Below, piece by piece: positions 46,023 through 56,229 of a stretch of DNA of 64,000 nucleotides. Each line of letters begins with the position of its first letter. Within the stretch, counting starts at the first letter, position 1. The notes under the pieces are model-generated. The model was not told the DNA's origin and ran no database searches. It was given only the letters and a program-made list of their open reading frames with translations. The DNA is from Knufia peltigerae (lineage: Eukaryota; Ascomycota; Eurotiomycetes; Chaetothyriales; Trichomeriaceae), in contig JAPDRN010000063.1 in NCBI GenBank assembly GCA_030247855.1, forward strand, positions 124,001 to 188,000. The letters run 5' to 3'. Position numbers and translations under genes: made by a program.

Positions 46023-49000
46023 ATGTGGCTTACGACGGCGGTTGTGGCGGCCATCGTTGCTCTTCCCCCCCAGATCTTGGCCGGTGTAAGTGCCAGACCA
46101 AGCCCAAGCCGATGCTTATCCTCATCCCCATCCAACCCACAACGGCAACGCCCCGGTCCCTCTTAGCAGCCCTTGATTCCCGAGTAGACTAATTTCGGTT
46201 GCCCATTCTTCCCTTCCTGCAATCATGTCGCCGTTGTTGAGCTCGGTCGTATCTGTTCTCAACGTCACTCTTTCTTTGAATGCTTACTCACAATACATTT
46301 TCCAGCCCGTTGAATCTGCAGATGTGCTCAACAAACGCCAATCCGCACAACCGTTCAACAGTGACTACAATGGACCAAAGTTTTCTTCACCACCGAGCTA
46401 CCCTTCACCGTGGGGTTCTGGAGCCGGCAACTGGTCGGCCGCCTACGAAAAAGCTCGAGCTTTCGTGAGCCAACTGACTCTACTCGAAAAAGTCAACCTC
46501 ACCACCGGTGTAGGGTACGTTGTGGTTTTCTTCCTTCCCGGACAGTGGAGCTGATTGTGTGGTTTAGCTGGGAAAGTGAGAGATGTGTCGGAAATGTGGG
46601 AGAAATCCCTCGGTTGGGATTTCCGAGTCTATGCTTGCAAGATAGTCCTCTCGGTGTCAGAGATGGTATGTCGGCACCCACGACCCGCGAATCTCTCTTT
46701 TGACTTGAAACAAGCCGATTATGTTTCCGCCTTCCCGGGTGGTGTGAATGTCGCTGCGACATGGGATCGAAATTTGGCTCGCGCTCGTGGAGTGGCAATG
46801 GGTGAAGAGCACAGAGGTAAAGGCGTGGATGTTCAGCTTGGTCCAGTGTGCGGCCCCTTGGGTCGATCGCCCGAGGGCGGAAGGAATTGGGTAGGATACA
46901 TTCCACGGCATGGTCGGCTTGACGGCGTACTGACTCCTTGTAGGAAGGATTCAGCCCTGATCCCTATCTCACCGGCGCTCTGGTCGCCCCGACTATTCAG
47001 GGCATTCAGAGTGCAGGTGTCATTGCCTGCACCAAGCACTTCATTACCAACGAACAAGAGCACTTCCGTCAGGTGGGAGAATCTCAGAACTATGGATACA
47101 ACATTACCGAAACGCTCAGCTCCAATCTCGACGACAAGACCATGCACGAGCTCTACCTCTGGCCTTTCGCCGACGCTGTAAGAGCAGGAACGGGAGCAGG
47201 TAGGCTAAGGTGTGTCCTTTATTCGGCCACAAGCTAATGGCCACGACAGTCATGTGCTCTTACAACCAGATCAACAACTCGTATGCTTGTGCCAACTCTT
47301 ACACTTTGAACCATTTGTTGAAGAACGAGCTCAATTTCCAGGGCTTTGTCATGTCTGATTGGCAAGCTCAGCATGCTGGAATGGCAACTGCCTTGGCAGG
47401 CCTTGACATGACCATGCCCGGTGACACTCTCTTCAACACGGGTCGAAGCTATTGGGGTACCAATATGACAATTGCTGTGATCAATGGAACTTTCCCCGAA
47501 TGGCGTCTCGATGATATGGCAACTCGTATCATGGCAGCTTACTACTATGTTGGTCGTGACACTCACTACGTTCCCACCAACTTCTACGCTGTGAGTATTG
47601 TTTGTCTTCGATGGGAACCTCAATTGACATAGCTTTAGTGGAGCGAAAACACCAATGACAAGATTCACGCCGCAGACCCGCAATCGCCCATTGGTCTCGT
47701 CAATGAGCATGTAAATGTTCAGGATGAACATCGCAATGTCATCCGACAAGTTGCTCAGTCTTCGAATGTACTCCTCAAGAACACTGGAGGTCTTCCACTC
47801 ACCGGCAAGGAGAAACAAGTTGGCATCTTTGGATATGATGCTGGCAGCAACCCATGGGGTGCCAACGGCTGCCCTAACAGACAGTGCGACAACGGAACCC
47901 TTGCCATGGGCTACGGAAGCGGTACAGCAGAGTTCCCATACTTGGTCACCCCTGAGCAGGCTATCCAACAATACGTCTTGACTCAGACCGATGGTGAAGT
48001 GTTTGCGATCCTCGACAACTATGCCGACACTCAGATGCAGCTCCTTGCGTCACAGACCGATGTGGCCATCGTATTTGGCAATGCTGACTCTGGCGAAGGT
48101 TTCATCACCATTGACGGAAATACTGGCGATCGAAACAACCTAACCCTATGGGGTGGCGCAGAGCGATTGATCAACAATGTGACCAAATATTGCAACAACA
48201 CCATCGTGGTTCTGCACACCGTTGGACCTGTCAATGTTTCCTCTTGGTATGACAATGAAAACGTCACCGCTATCATTTGGGCTGGTCTTCCTGGTCAGGA
48301 GAGCGGCAATGCCATTGTGGACGCGCTGTACGGTTTCATCAACCCTGGCGGCAAGCTACCTTTCACGATCGCCCGCAATCGTGACGACTACGGCACCGAT
48401 GTTATCTACGAACCCAACAACGGACAGTTTGGTGCTCCACAGGATTACTTCTCTGAAGGGGTCTTCCTTGAATACCGCTGGCTTGATGAACATAACATCA
48501 CGCCCATTTACGAGTTTGGCTTTGGCATGAGCTACACCACATTCGAATACTCGAACCTCGTCATTACACCAGCAAGCCCGGCTCCATACACACCTAGCAG
48601 TGGAGAGACCGGGCCTGCTCCGGTATTGGGAAATTTCAGCACCAATCCCGCCGACTATCTGTTCCCCAACAACACCATTACATATCGTCCTTATCTGTAC
48701 ATCTATCCTTACCTGAACTCCACCGATCTCAAAGCATCTTCTGACGACACTGATTATGGTCTACCCTCGGATCAATACATTCCCCCTGGGGCTACTGACG
48801 GCTCTTCCCAACCACTGCTACCGGCTGGCGGTGCTCCCGGTGGCAACCCGGGACTTTACGAGACTGTGGCCACGGTGACCGCGACGATCACCAACACCGG
48901 TGATATTGCGGGTGACGAAGTTGCCCAATTGTACGTCGGGCTGGGAGATGGCGAACCGCCCAAGGTTCTTCGCGGCTTTGACAGACTCACCATTGCCGCC

Positions 49001-49435
49001 GGGGCCTCGGCAACATTCACGGCTGAATTGACTCGTCGCGACGTATCGGTTTGGGACACTGCTTCGCAAAATTGGATTCAAGTTGAGAACCCCATCATCT
49101 ACGTCGGTGCATCCAGCAGAAATCTTCCTCTCTCTGGAACCCTGTCTGGTGGTAGTAGTTCAGGCGGCGGCGGTTCTGGCCCATCTGGAAACCCGAGCGG
49201 AGGTTGGGGACCTTCCGCGAGTGCCAGTGGTGGATATCCTGTAACTCAGATCTCGGACGGTCAACCACAGGCACCAACAGGACCTCCTGTTTCTCAGATC
49301 TCGGACGGGCAGCCACAGGCACCAACGGGAGCTCCTGTCTCTCAGATCTCGGACGGGCAGCCACAGGCACCAACGGGAGCTCCCGTCTCGCAAATCTCGG
49401 ACGGGCAACCCCAAGCACCTACCTCGACGTGGTAG
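46023..49435 (+). CDS. Secreted GH3 beta-glucosidase with C-terminal PIR-type repeats
   Basis: Seven exons: 46023-46085, 46306-46514, 46568-46665, 46715-46890, 46944-47199, 47250-47590 and 47639-49435. They total 2940 nt, giving 979 aa, all phases exact. It hydrolyses terminal beta-glucose from cellobiose and glucans outside the cell. Signal peptide MWLTTAVVAAIVALPPQILA, then a propeptide ending in a Kex2 site (VLNKR, residue 32). GH3 N-domain: NLTTGVGWESERCVGNVGEI, GPLGRSPEGGRNWEGFSPDP, ACTKHFITNEQEHFR. Catalytic nucleophile Asp304 in GFVMSDWQAQ. C-domain GLPGQESGNAIVDALYG, then a fibronectin-III-like domain (ITNTGDIAGDEVAQLYVG). A Gly/Ser linker then leads to four 16-residue units containing QISDGQPQAPT at residues 916-979. 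This is the PIR cell-wall attachment signature. Many N-glycosylation sites. An AATAAA lies at 49665. The first intron (220 bp) is unusually long for this window. Confidence 0.93.
49241..49432 (+). repeat. Four tandem 48-bp units encoding PIR-type repeats
   Basis: Units begin at 49241, 49289, 49337 and 49385, each encoding V-[ST]-QISDGQPQAPT plus three variable residues. Units 2 and 3 are almost identical at DNA level, so copy number probably varies among strains. The stop codon follows the fourth unit directly. Confidence 0.92.
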
Positions 49436-50297
49436 TCGAAGCCAGTCCTTCGAAAAATAAAAAAAAAGAGAAGGAAGACAAAGGAAACGAAAGGCTACGA
49501 CGTCAGTATATAGTCAACGTAATGTTTTGATCCTTATGCACACACAAGGCACGCCCAATTACAGGTTGTGAGCGTGTCTTCTCTCGTAGACAAGGTAATG
49601 ATGAAACGAAGCCTTAAAGGTGTCAACGGAAGCAGATTCCTAATTTATATCCTCCAAAACAAAGAATAAAATCACTTTATTGTAAGAATGGTACAGTTCG
49701 AGTATACGTACGGAGTAGTTATGCAGGTATTTATTTCCAAGTTGTGAGAGGGGACTGGATCATTCGTAACCTCAACAAGGCTGAAGACATCCGGCCTATG
49801 GGCGAAGGGAGGGTTAAGGAGGTCCAAAAAGGACGAGGCTGTGGATCAATGTCGTCATGGATTTTTGTTCTCGATGGTCCCGGCTTCAACCACGAGGGAC
49901 CATCTTTTCGGCATGAAATGAAACATTATAGTTCTTCTCTCGTTTTCCATTTCTTTTCTCTCTTACTCTTTCCGAGTAGCAAAAACGAAAAAGGGCACTT
50001 GGTGCAGAAAAAACTTCTAGTCATTGAATAATCATTCCTTTACCGAAATATTGACCTAAACTCGGATAAGGAGATTAGACCGGAAGACTCTTAACAAAAA
50101 CTACGGCATACGGCAACGAACCGAAAAGTTGGATTTCTTTCTTTCCTTTGGCCTATTCGTGCAGTGGTGATCTCTTCGAGTCAACCTGTTACACACCTCT
50201 TCGAGTGAAAGGAAAGGAAAGGAAACGAAAAGGGCTGAGAGCCGGGACGATCAAACACAAGAAGGCCCGAGAGCTCGAGAGCCGAGTCAAAACATTC
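49436..50297. other. Intergenic
   Basis: About 860 bp between tandem plus-strand genes. Contains the 3' AATAAA of the glucosidase (49665) and TACGGAGTA at 49709. A 95-codon ORF at 49744 lacks coding character. The photolyase frame is open back to 50148, but that part is Lys/Arg-rich leader. Confidence 0.5.
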
Positions 50298-52415
50298 ATG
50301 GCGCGTCCGAAATTCAAAACTACCCATGATGCACCCAAATCCGGAGGCCCGAGGGTGGTGTACTGGTTCCGTACGGACCTGCGTCTTCACGACTCACCTG
50401 CCCTGGCGCACGCCCTGTCCCTGAACCCGTCACGCCTGATCCCGCTGTGGACGTGGGATCCGCACTACGTGTACCGCCAGCGCGGGTCGGCGAACCGCTG
50501 GGCGTTCCTGGTCGCGTGCATGAGCGACGTGTCGGGTTCACTCGCGAAGCTGAACCCGAACCAAAAGCTGCACGTCGTGCGCGCGGCGCCGACCCAGGTG
50601 ATGGGGCCGTTGTTGAGGAGGTGGAAGATCGACGTGCTCGTGTTCGAGCGGGACACGGACGCGTACGCCCGCGCGCGCGACGCCGAGGTCACGCGCATCG
50701 CCGAGGAGGCGGGCGTCAGGGTCGTGAGCTTGAGCGGGAGGACGTTGTTCGACAGCGACGAGATCGTCAAGGCGAACGGCGGGCGTCCCACCATGAGCAT
50801 GAGTCAGATCGTCAAGGCCGCCGAGAAGCTTGGAGGAGGAGGAGGAGGAGGAGGCGAGCCCGCGCGGCCCGTCGATGCGCCGAAAGAGTTACCGGACCCT
50901 TTGGACGCCGCGGACATGGACCTCGGCGGGATCGAGAAAGAAATGGAGGGCGACGTGGACGAGCAGAAGCCGAGTTTCGCCGGCGCCGGACAGGGTGATT
51001 TCAATGCCGTCCAGCGGACCTCGAGCCCCGGAAAAATCACACAGTACAGCGTCGGTCTGATGGGGCCGGACGGAACGTTCAGCGTGCCGACACTCGAAGA
51101 GATGGGCATCGACCCGGCCGACGTGACGACGCCTCACGTCGGTGGGGAAACCGCCGGGTTGGCAGTGTTGAAGAAGTACATCGACGACGAAGAGTACGTG
51201 GGCACGTTTGAGAAGCCTGCGACGGCGCCCACGGATTTTGAACCTCAGGCAACGACACTTCTTTCACCGCATATGCATTTCGGGAGCGTGAGTGTGCGCA
51301 AGTTCTGGTGGGACGTGCAGGATGTTTTGGCAAGGAGGAAAAAGGAAAAGAAGCACAACAGCAGCGAGCCGGTGAATCTACCGGGACAGTTGTTGTTCAG
51401 GGACATGTACTTTGCGGCGCACGCCAAGGTTGGCGTCGCGTTTGGACAGGCGGTCGGGAATCCCGTTGCAAGATTCATCCCCTGGCATTTGCAGAGCAAG
51501 TACTCTGTCAACGAGCGGGGGGAGTATCGGTCGGAAGGGACGTATCTCGTCGACGACCCCCAAGCGGAGGAGTACTTTCGCCGGTGGAAGGAAGGGCGCA
51601 CCGGGTTCCCCTGGATCGATGCATTAATGAGACAGCTCAGGCGAGAAGGGTGGATTCATCACCTGGGAAGACACGCCGTCGCCTGCTTCTTGACCCGAGG
51701 AGGGTGTTATGTTTCGTGGGAGCGCGGGGCCGAGGTGTTTGAAGAGTGGTTGATTGACCACGAGGTCGCGTGCAACGCGGGCAACTGGATGTGGTTGTCG
51801 TGTACGGCATTCTTCTCACAATTCTACCGCTGCTATTCACCGGTGGCTTTCCCCAAGAAATGGGACCCCGAAGGACACTTTGTGAGGAGGTACGTGCCGG
51901 AGTTGGCGCGGTTCGACAAGAAGTACATCTATGAGCCGCACAAGGCACCCATAGCGGATCAGAAGAAGTGGGGGTGTCTGGTGAGAGGTGACGGGTCGAA
52001 GAAGGACGACAAGGGTGAGGGAGGGGAAGGGCGAATGTACCCAAAACCCATGTTCGATTTCAACGAGAGGAGGCAATTTTGTATCGACAAGGTCAAGGAG
52101 GCATATGATGTGGGACTGTATGGAGATGATGAGAAGGTCAGGACGGGTGAGTGGAAGAAACTATTCAAGTTTAATGATCGAGGAGCAAAGACAAAGGAGG
52201 AAGCGAATGGAACGGTTGAAAGAGGCGTGAAGAGGTCGAGAGATGACGAAGAGGATGAAGATGATATGGGTGAAGATGCGGATGATGGGCACGACAGCGA
52301 TGATCGCAACGCAGCAGCAGCAGCAGCAGCAGCGAAGAGGGGTCAGAAAACGAGAGGCGAGAAGAGAGGTCAGAAGACGTTGGATACGATGGTGAGTAGG
52401 AAGAAAGTGAAGTAA
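50298..52415 (+). CDS. (6-4) photolyase / animal-type cryptochrome
   Basis: Single-exon, 705-aa FAD protein. (6-4) photolyases use blue light to repair pyrimidine-pyrimidone photoproducts; related cryptochromes signal light. The N-terminal alpha/beta antenna domain begins VVYWFRTDLRLHDSPAL. The FAD domain includes LLSPHMHFGSVSVRKFWW, GFPWIDALMRQLRREGWIHH and LGRHAVACFLTRGG. The active-site pair His455 and His459 (H-H-L-G-R-H) that marks (6-4) enzymes is intact. ACNAGNWMWLS then carries the flavin-contact Asn. An insertion with eight glycines (GGA repeat) separates the domains. The tail (about 625-705) is acidic/basic with NLS-like VKRSRDDEE, an Ala8 run and a repeated KRGQKT phrase. Start ATG 50298 (MARPKFK) is preferred over an in-frame ATG at 50148. 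The first two thirds are clearly richer in G+C than neighbouring genes. Confidence 0.92.
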   Translation: MARPKFKTTHDAPKSGGPRVVYWFRTDLRLHDSPALAHALSLNPSRLIPLWTWDPHYVYRQRGSANRWAFLVACMSDVSGSLAKLNPNQKLHVVRAAPTQVMGPLLRRWKIDVLVFERDTDAYARARDAEVTRIAEEAGVRVVSLSGRTLFDSDEIVKANGGRPTMSMSQIVKAAEKLGGGGGGGGEPARPVDAPKELPDPLDAADMDLGGIEKEMEGDVDEQKPSFAGAGQGDFNAVQRTSSPGKITQYSVGLMGPDGTFSVPTLEEMGIDPADVTTPHVGGETAGLAVLKKYIDDEEYVGTFEKPATAPTDFEPQATTLLSPHMHFGSVSVRKFWWDVQDVLARRKKEKKHNSSEPVNLPGQLLFRDMYFAAHAKVGVAFGQAVGNPVARFIPWHLQSKYSVNERGEYRSEGTYLVDDPQAEEYFRRWKEGRTGFPWIDALMRQLRREGWIHHLGRHAVACFLTRGGCYVSWERGAEVFEEWLIDHEVACNAGNWMWLSCTAFFSQFYRCYSPVAFPKKWDPEGHFVRRYVPELARFDKKYIYEPHKAPIADQKKWGCLVRGDGSKKDDKGEGGEGRMYPKPMFDFNERRQFCIDKVKEAYDVGLYGDDEKVRTGEWKKLFKFNDRGAKTKEEANGTVERGVKRSRDDEEDEDDMGEDADDGHDSDDRNAAAAAAAAKRGQKTRGEKRGQKTLDTMVSRKKVK
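50831..50853 (+). repeat. GGA triplet run (poly-Gly) in photolyase
   Basis: About seven GGA codons encode a Gly8 linker between the antenna and FAD domains. Confidence 0.85.
52311..52333 (+). repeat. GCA triplet run (poly-Ala) in photolyase tail
   Basis: About eight GCA codons encode Ala8 in the disordered C-terminal tail. Confidence 0.9.
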
Positions 52416-54696
52416 GTGTCTCTGAGGTGGTTTGTTCGTTTATGACATCGGATGAAGAGAAAGAAAAACATTGTAGAATGCAGTGGGATATCAACATCTG
52501 AAGAGATTGACAGAAGTAAATGAATATGTAATGCTCATGAATATTCTGCTTCTTTCTCGTTATATCCTATACTCTGACCCTTGTCAGACCAGTATCCTCA
52601 ATTCCTTTTGGCCAGTGAAATGCTTACTTATGAACTTGGCATCTCCAACACATTTGACATCTGTGAAGCTGCGACCTGTTTTCTGCAATCAACCATCGTC
52701 AATAATACTTAAATATTCATCAAATGATAGTCTAACATGCGATCAATCAGGTCAGAGATTACTTGCAGACACATTTCAGCAGAACAAGAACAAGATTGAA
52801 TTAGCAAATGCGCACATCTGTCCGCGCGGTTTGATCATCTCAGCAAGGTGGCACTGACAAGAGATCATGAAATCCATTCCGCAGCCCTTCCTCTGGGAGA
52901 CTTTGGATGAGAGTTGTGCGCTTTTGATCTCATTGGTCACTTGCACAATTTGATAGGCGCATGCTCGCATTTTGAGGACAACCAATCTCCCAGAGGAATT
53001 CCGCCGGCACATTGCCGCTGCACGATATATAAAGCAAAGAGGAGCGACACGCATGCATCTCAAGCACCACAGCTGCCTCGACTCGACGATTCTTCTCTCT
53101 TCGATTGAGGATGGTATTCGAACCCTTTGTCTCTCGGATACCTCGGGCCTCCTAAAAGACCGAGAGGCGTCTGAAACTGGACAGTCGTGGATGACCACTA
53201 GCGGGTGAATCCAGGCACTTGACAACAAACGCCCGATTCCCCCCCCCAATCATCCACCTCTCTCTAAATAGGGGCAAGAATGAAGTCAAGATCTGGAGAA
53301 GAAAGAGATCCCTTATCTTTGGATGATGGTCTCTAAAGTTCCGCACCCACAGCTGATTGCTGTGATGGGGACGGCTCGGTCAGGATTACCCGCACAGTCA
53401 TGGAAAGGCCCAGGATGCTATCCGAGGACTGCTATCACATGTCGAATTCTATCTCCAAGGCATGCCGAGATGATCATACCTATTGTATAATGGGGTTTCT
53501 AGACTATATTGCGCGTACTACCGGCGTCAGCGGAGTTATGCGCATTCCATACAAGACCTTCGCACATTGCGATAATGACACACACCTCGCAAGGTATAAC
53601 AAAGGCCGAGAAAGATACGGAGCAATAAGTATCCCGTGTATGTTGTACGAGCATCCAGGACCTATCCGTTGAGGCGTCTCCGATCAAGGTCTACCGAATG
53701 AATCTGTCCGTTTCAACGAGGTTTGGGACCAGCCAGTGGTGACAGAGCTGTGAGAGAGCACATCCCTTTATGAAGATCCTCAGGCTCCTTCTAGCCTTGC
53801 TTCGACAATATCCTGCTCCTCCAGATACTGCACTGGCTCGATTTCGCAAAAGAACAGCCGATCCAGCTACAAGTATTCGTACCCCTATCAAATCCTCGGC
53901 CATTGTTCCGATGCGGGTGCAGTTCCTTTGAGTAGTCGGAGATCCACACCTATTCCGCAGATCCCTACCAATCACGCCATTTGGAGCCCCTTGTAGTCCC
54001 AGCCTTGTGGATATTGCTGTGGGTTACTCCGTGCAGACTATTGTATACTATATGGCCATGACGGCAGGCCCAAAGGTCCTCCAACAAACAAAAGGTCCCC
54101 AATAGCTACGATCCATACCGCCGCTGGCCAATGTCCTGCCTCTGATAAGGACAACATGCTTTGGACCACCACATTCCGCCCCGACTCCATATGGGGTGCG
54201 CACTTAATTAGACCTCACCACTACGATTAGCTTGGTCCTCCTGGATCGCTGTCATGATAACGAACACCTCCGTGCCTGCGTTGGGTGGTTGCAAACTAAG
54301 ATCAAGATTAGGCCAAAGTTTCGACACTACAAGGACATTCCTTGCTGCCGAAGGAACGATAATGCTAGAAGGCTCGCTAGCTGCGTTTGGATGACTGATC
54401 ATGCTGCAAGATAACACTCGAATATGTTTTGGGCCGTACCCTGGAAATGTTATCAGCAATCATCTCACTTATACATCAATGCCGTCTGCCCGTCTTAGGT
54501 TCCGTCCCCGGCACAAGCATACATGCTGGCTGGCTGACTGGCTGCTCGAACAACGAGTTTCAAAGTCACGCCTAAGAGCGCATTTGAAATCGGGCCAATG
54601 GTGGAACTTCGAGCTCCTACTATCAATCTGCCTGATTTTACACCGCGAGTCGTTCAAAGGTGATGGATTTACATGCATCCCTCATCTTCAAGCTCT
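52416..54696. other. Large gene-poor interval
   Basis: About 2.3 kb between the photolyase (+) and the M20 hydrolase (-), both ending here. Short ORFs on both strands look random, and no transposon ends or tRNA were found. Composition is more AT-rich than the flanking genes. A TACTCCGTG variant lies near 54025. It may be decayed sequence. Confidence 0.45.
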
Positions 54697-56229
54697 TCAA
54701 GCAATACTATCAGCTGCTTTGAGCTTCATATAGTCATCAAAGTTCAGCACCGACTTGCCCAGTACCAGCGCGCTCTCGGCACAATCCTCCTTTGATGTCC
54801 ACTCCTTTGGTGAATGACTGATGCCGTCCTTGGCACGTGCAAACACCATGGCCGTTGGGCACAGCAACTGCGTCATGGTCGAATCGTGCCCGGTGCCTGT
54901 GCGAGAAGCGATACCCTTGTCACCGCAGGCAAGTCTGACGCAGTCAATCGCTTCTGGCCAGAAGTTTCCAGGCAGAAGATGGACTGTTCTGTCCGTCTCG
55001 GTTTCCAGTCCATGTAACGAAGCAATTGACTTGACGCGCTCCATGATGATCTTGCCCATATCCTCCAATCCTTCGGCCTCCTTGTGCATCAAGCAGAAGG
55101 TGACCTTGCATTTGGACTGGATGTTGCAGGCACCCCACGGACGGCTATGAATTCCTGTCACCGTGGAAGCACCGTTCTTCTCATAGGCCAATTTCTCAAG
55201 TTCACATATCAGCTTGGCTGCGCCAGTCAAGGCGTCTCGTCGCCCGTACATCGGATAAGTGTTCGCATGACCATCCTCTCCGTGGAAGATGACATCGTAC
55301 CAGGTCATACCCTGCCAGCCTTCGACCCAACCGACAGGCTTCCCAGCCTTTTCGAGATCTGTCGACTGCTCGCAGTGGATCTCAAAATGCGCTGAAATGG
55401 GGAATTCTTTGAACGTGTTTGGTCCGTCTCCAACATATCCGATCTTGGCCAGCTCGCTGCCCATGGTCAATTCTGAGGCGTCGTTGGAAGCCGCAGCATG
55501 TGCTTGTTCAACGGTAGAGCGGCCAGCATATACGATGGACGAGCCCAGTAAAGGAAAGAATCTTGCACCTTCCTCGTTGGTCCAGTTGATGAGCACCACT
55601 GGTGCGCGAGTTTTGACTCCTTGTTCCTTGAAACTTCTCATGACTTCCAAGGCACCAAGAACCTGTCCTCGTGTCAGAATTTGTTTGTTCCTTGCAACAA
55701 GTTACGTACACCTAGTGGTCCATCGAATCTTCCGCCTGTAGCGACTGTGTCCAGGTGACTACCCATTGCAATAGGAGGAATGCTGTTGTCTTCGCCGGGG
55801 AACAAGCCAAATTGGGTTCCTGTTGCGTTAACCTATCCTTGTTCAGCATCTTCTCTGCTTAGTGGTCGTCTTCTTACTGACCTTATAATCGGCCCCAAGC
55901 TCAAGGAGTTGATCCCTAAACCAGTCCCGGACTTTCTTGTCATTCTCATCGGCACACAGACGGGTCACCCCTCCAGGAGAAGGTGCACTCCATTGCGCTG
56001 TGTAGTGGATGTCGTGCCTGAAGTGGGTGATCAGCATGAAACTTTTGTCTTGCTTCATCACTCCCTTCACTCACCATAACCGCTCACCATTGATCGAGAA
56101 CTTGTCCGACAGTGGTGAGTTCCGTACTGTCGCATATGCACGAGTGGCAGTGAGTCTAATGGCTGCCTTGCTGATAGGTTTCACAGCGCCTGCTCCGAGG
56201 ACTGCACGACAAACGGTGCGAGTGAGCAT
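54697..56229 (-). CDS. M20-family amidohydrolase (N-carbamoyl-L-amino acid hydrolase / beta-ureidopropionase / allantoate type)
   Basis: Exons 56229-56075, 56017-55882, 55832-55710 and 55662-54697 (introns 57, 49 and 47 bp) total 1380 nt, giving 459 aa. It should hydrolyse a ureido or amide group in hydantoin, pyrimidine or purine breakdown, releasing ammonia. Metal-site marks: AMGSHLDTVATGGRFDGPLG (His and Asp), NWTNEEGARF (the Glu-Glu pair), FEIHCEQS (His) and GHDSTMTQLL near the end. The dimerisation/lid domain contains DGHANTYPMYGRRDAL. The N-terminus MLTRTVCRAVLGAGAVKPIS is Arg-rich, acid-free and probably mitochondrial. ATG at 56229 is the first in frame. It is divergent from DUR3 at 57227, sharing a 1-kb promoter with GATA sites, so nitrogen control is likely. 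Which ureido substrate it uses cannot be told from sequence. Confidence 0.87.

Noticed and set aside
45566..46192. 208-codon plus-strand frame upstream of the glucosidase
   Set aside because: It opens with GTG, overlaps the signal-peptide exon in another frame, has no family resemblance and is best read as leader sequence.
49241..49432. Tandem repeats as a CRISPR-like array
   Set aside because: The repeats are contiguous, in frame and encode protein, with no spacers, and the genome is eukaryotic.
53100..53135. tRNA-like B-box (GGTTCGAAT on the minus strand)
   Set aside because: The flanking bases do not form a T-stem and no A-box lies at the right distance. The same holds for a GGGTTCGAT near 44932 and one near 39630.
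52416..54696. Transposon remnant in the gap after the photolyase
   Set aside because: I looked for long terminal or inverted repeats and for transposase or reverse-transcriptase motifs in all frames and saw none.
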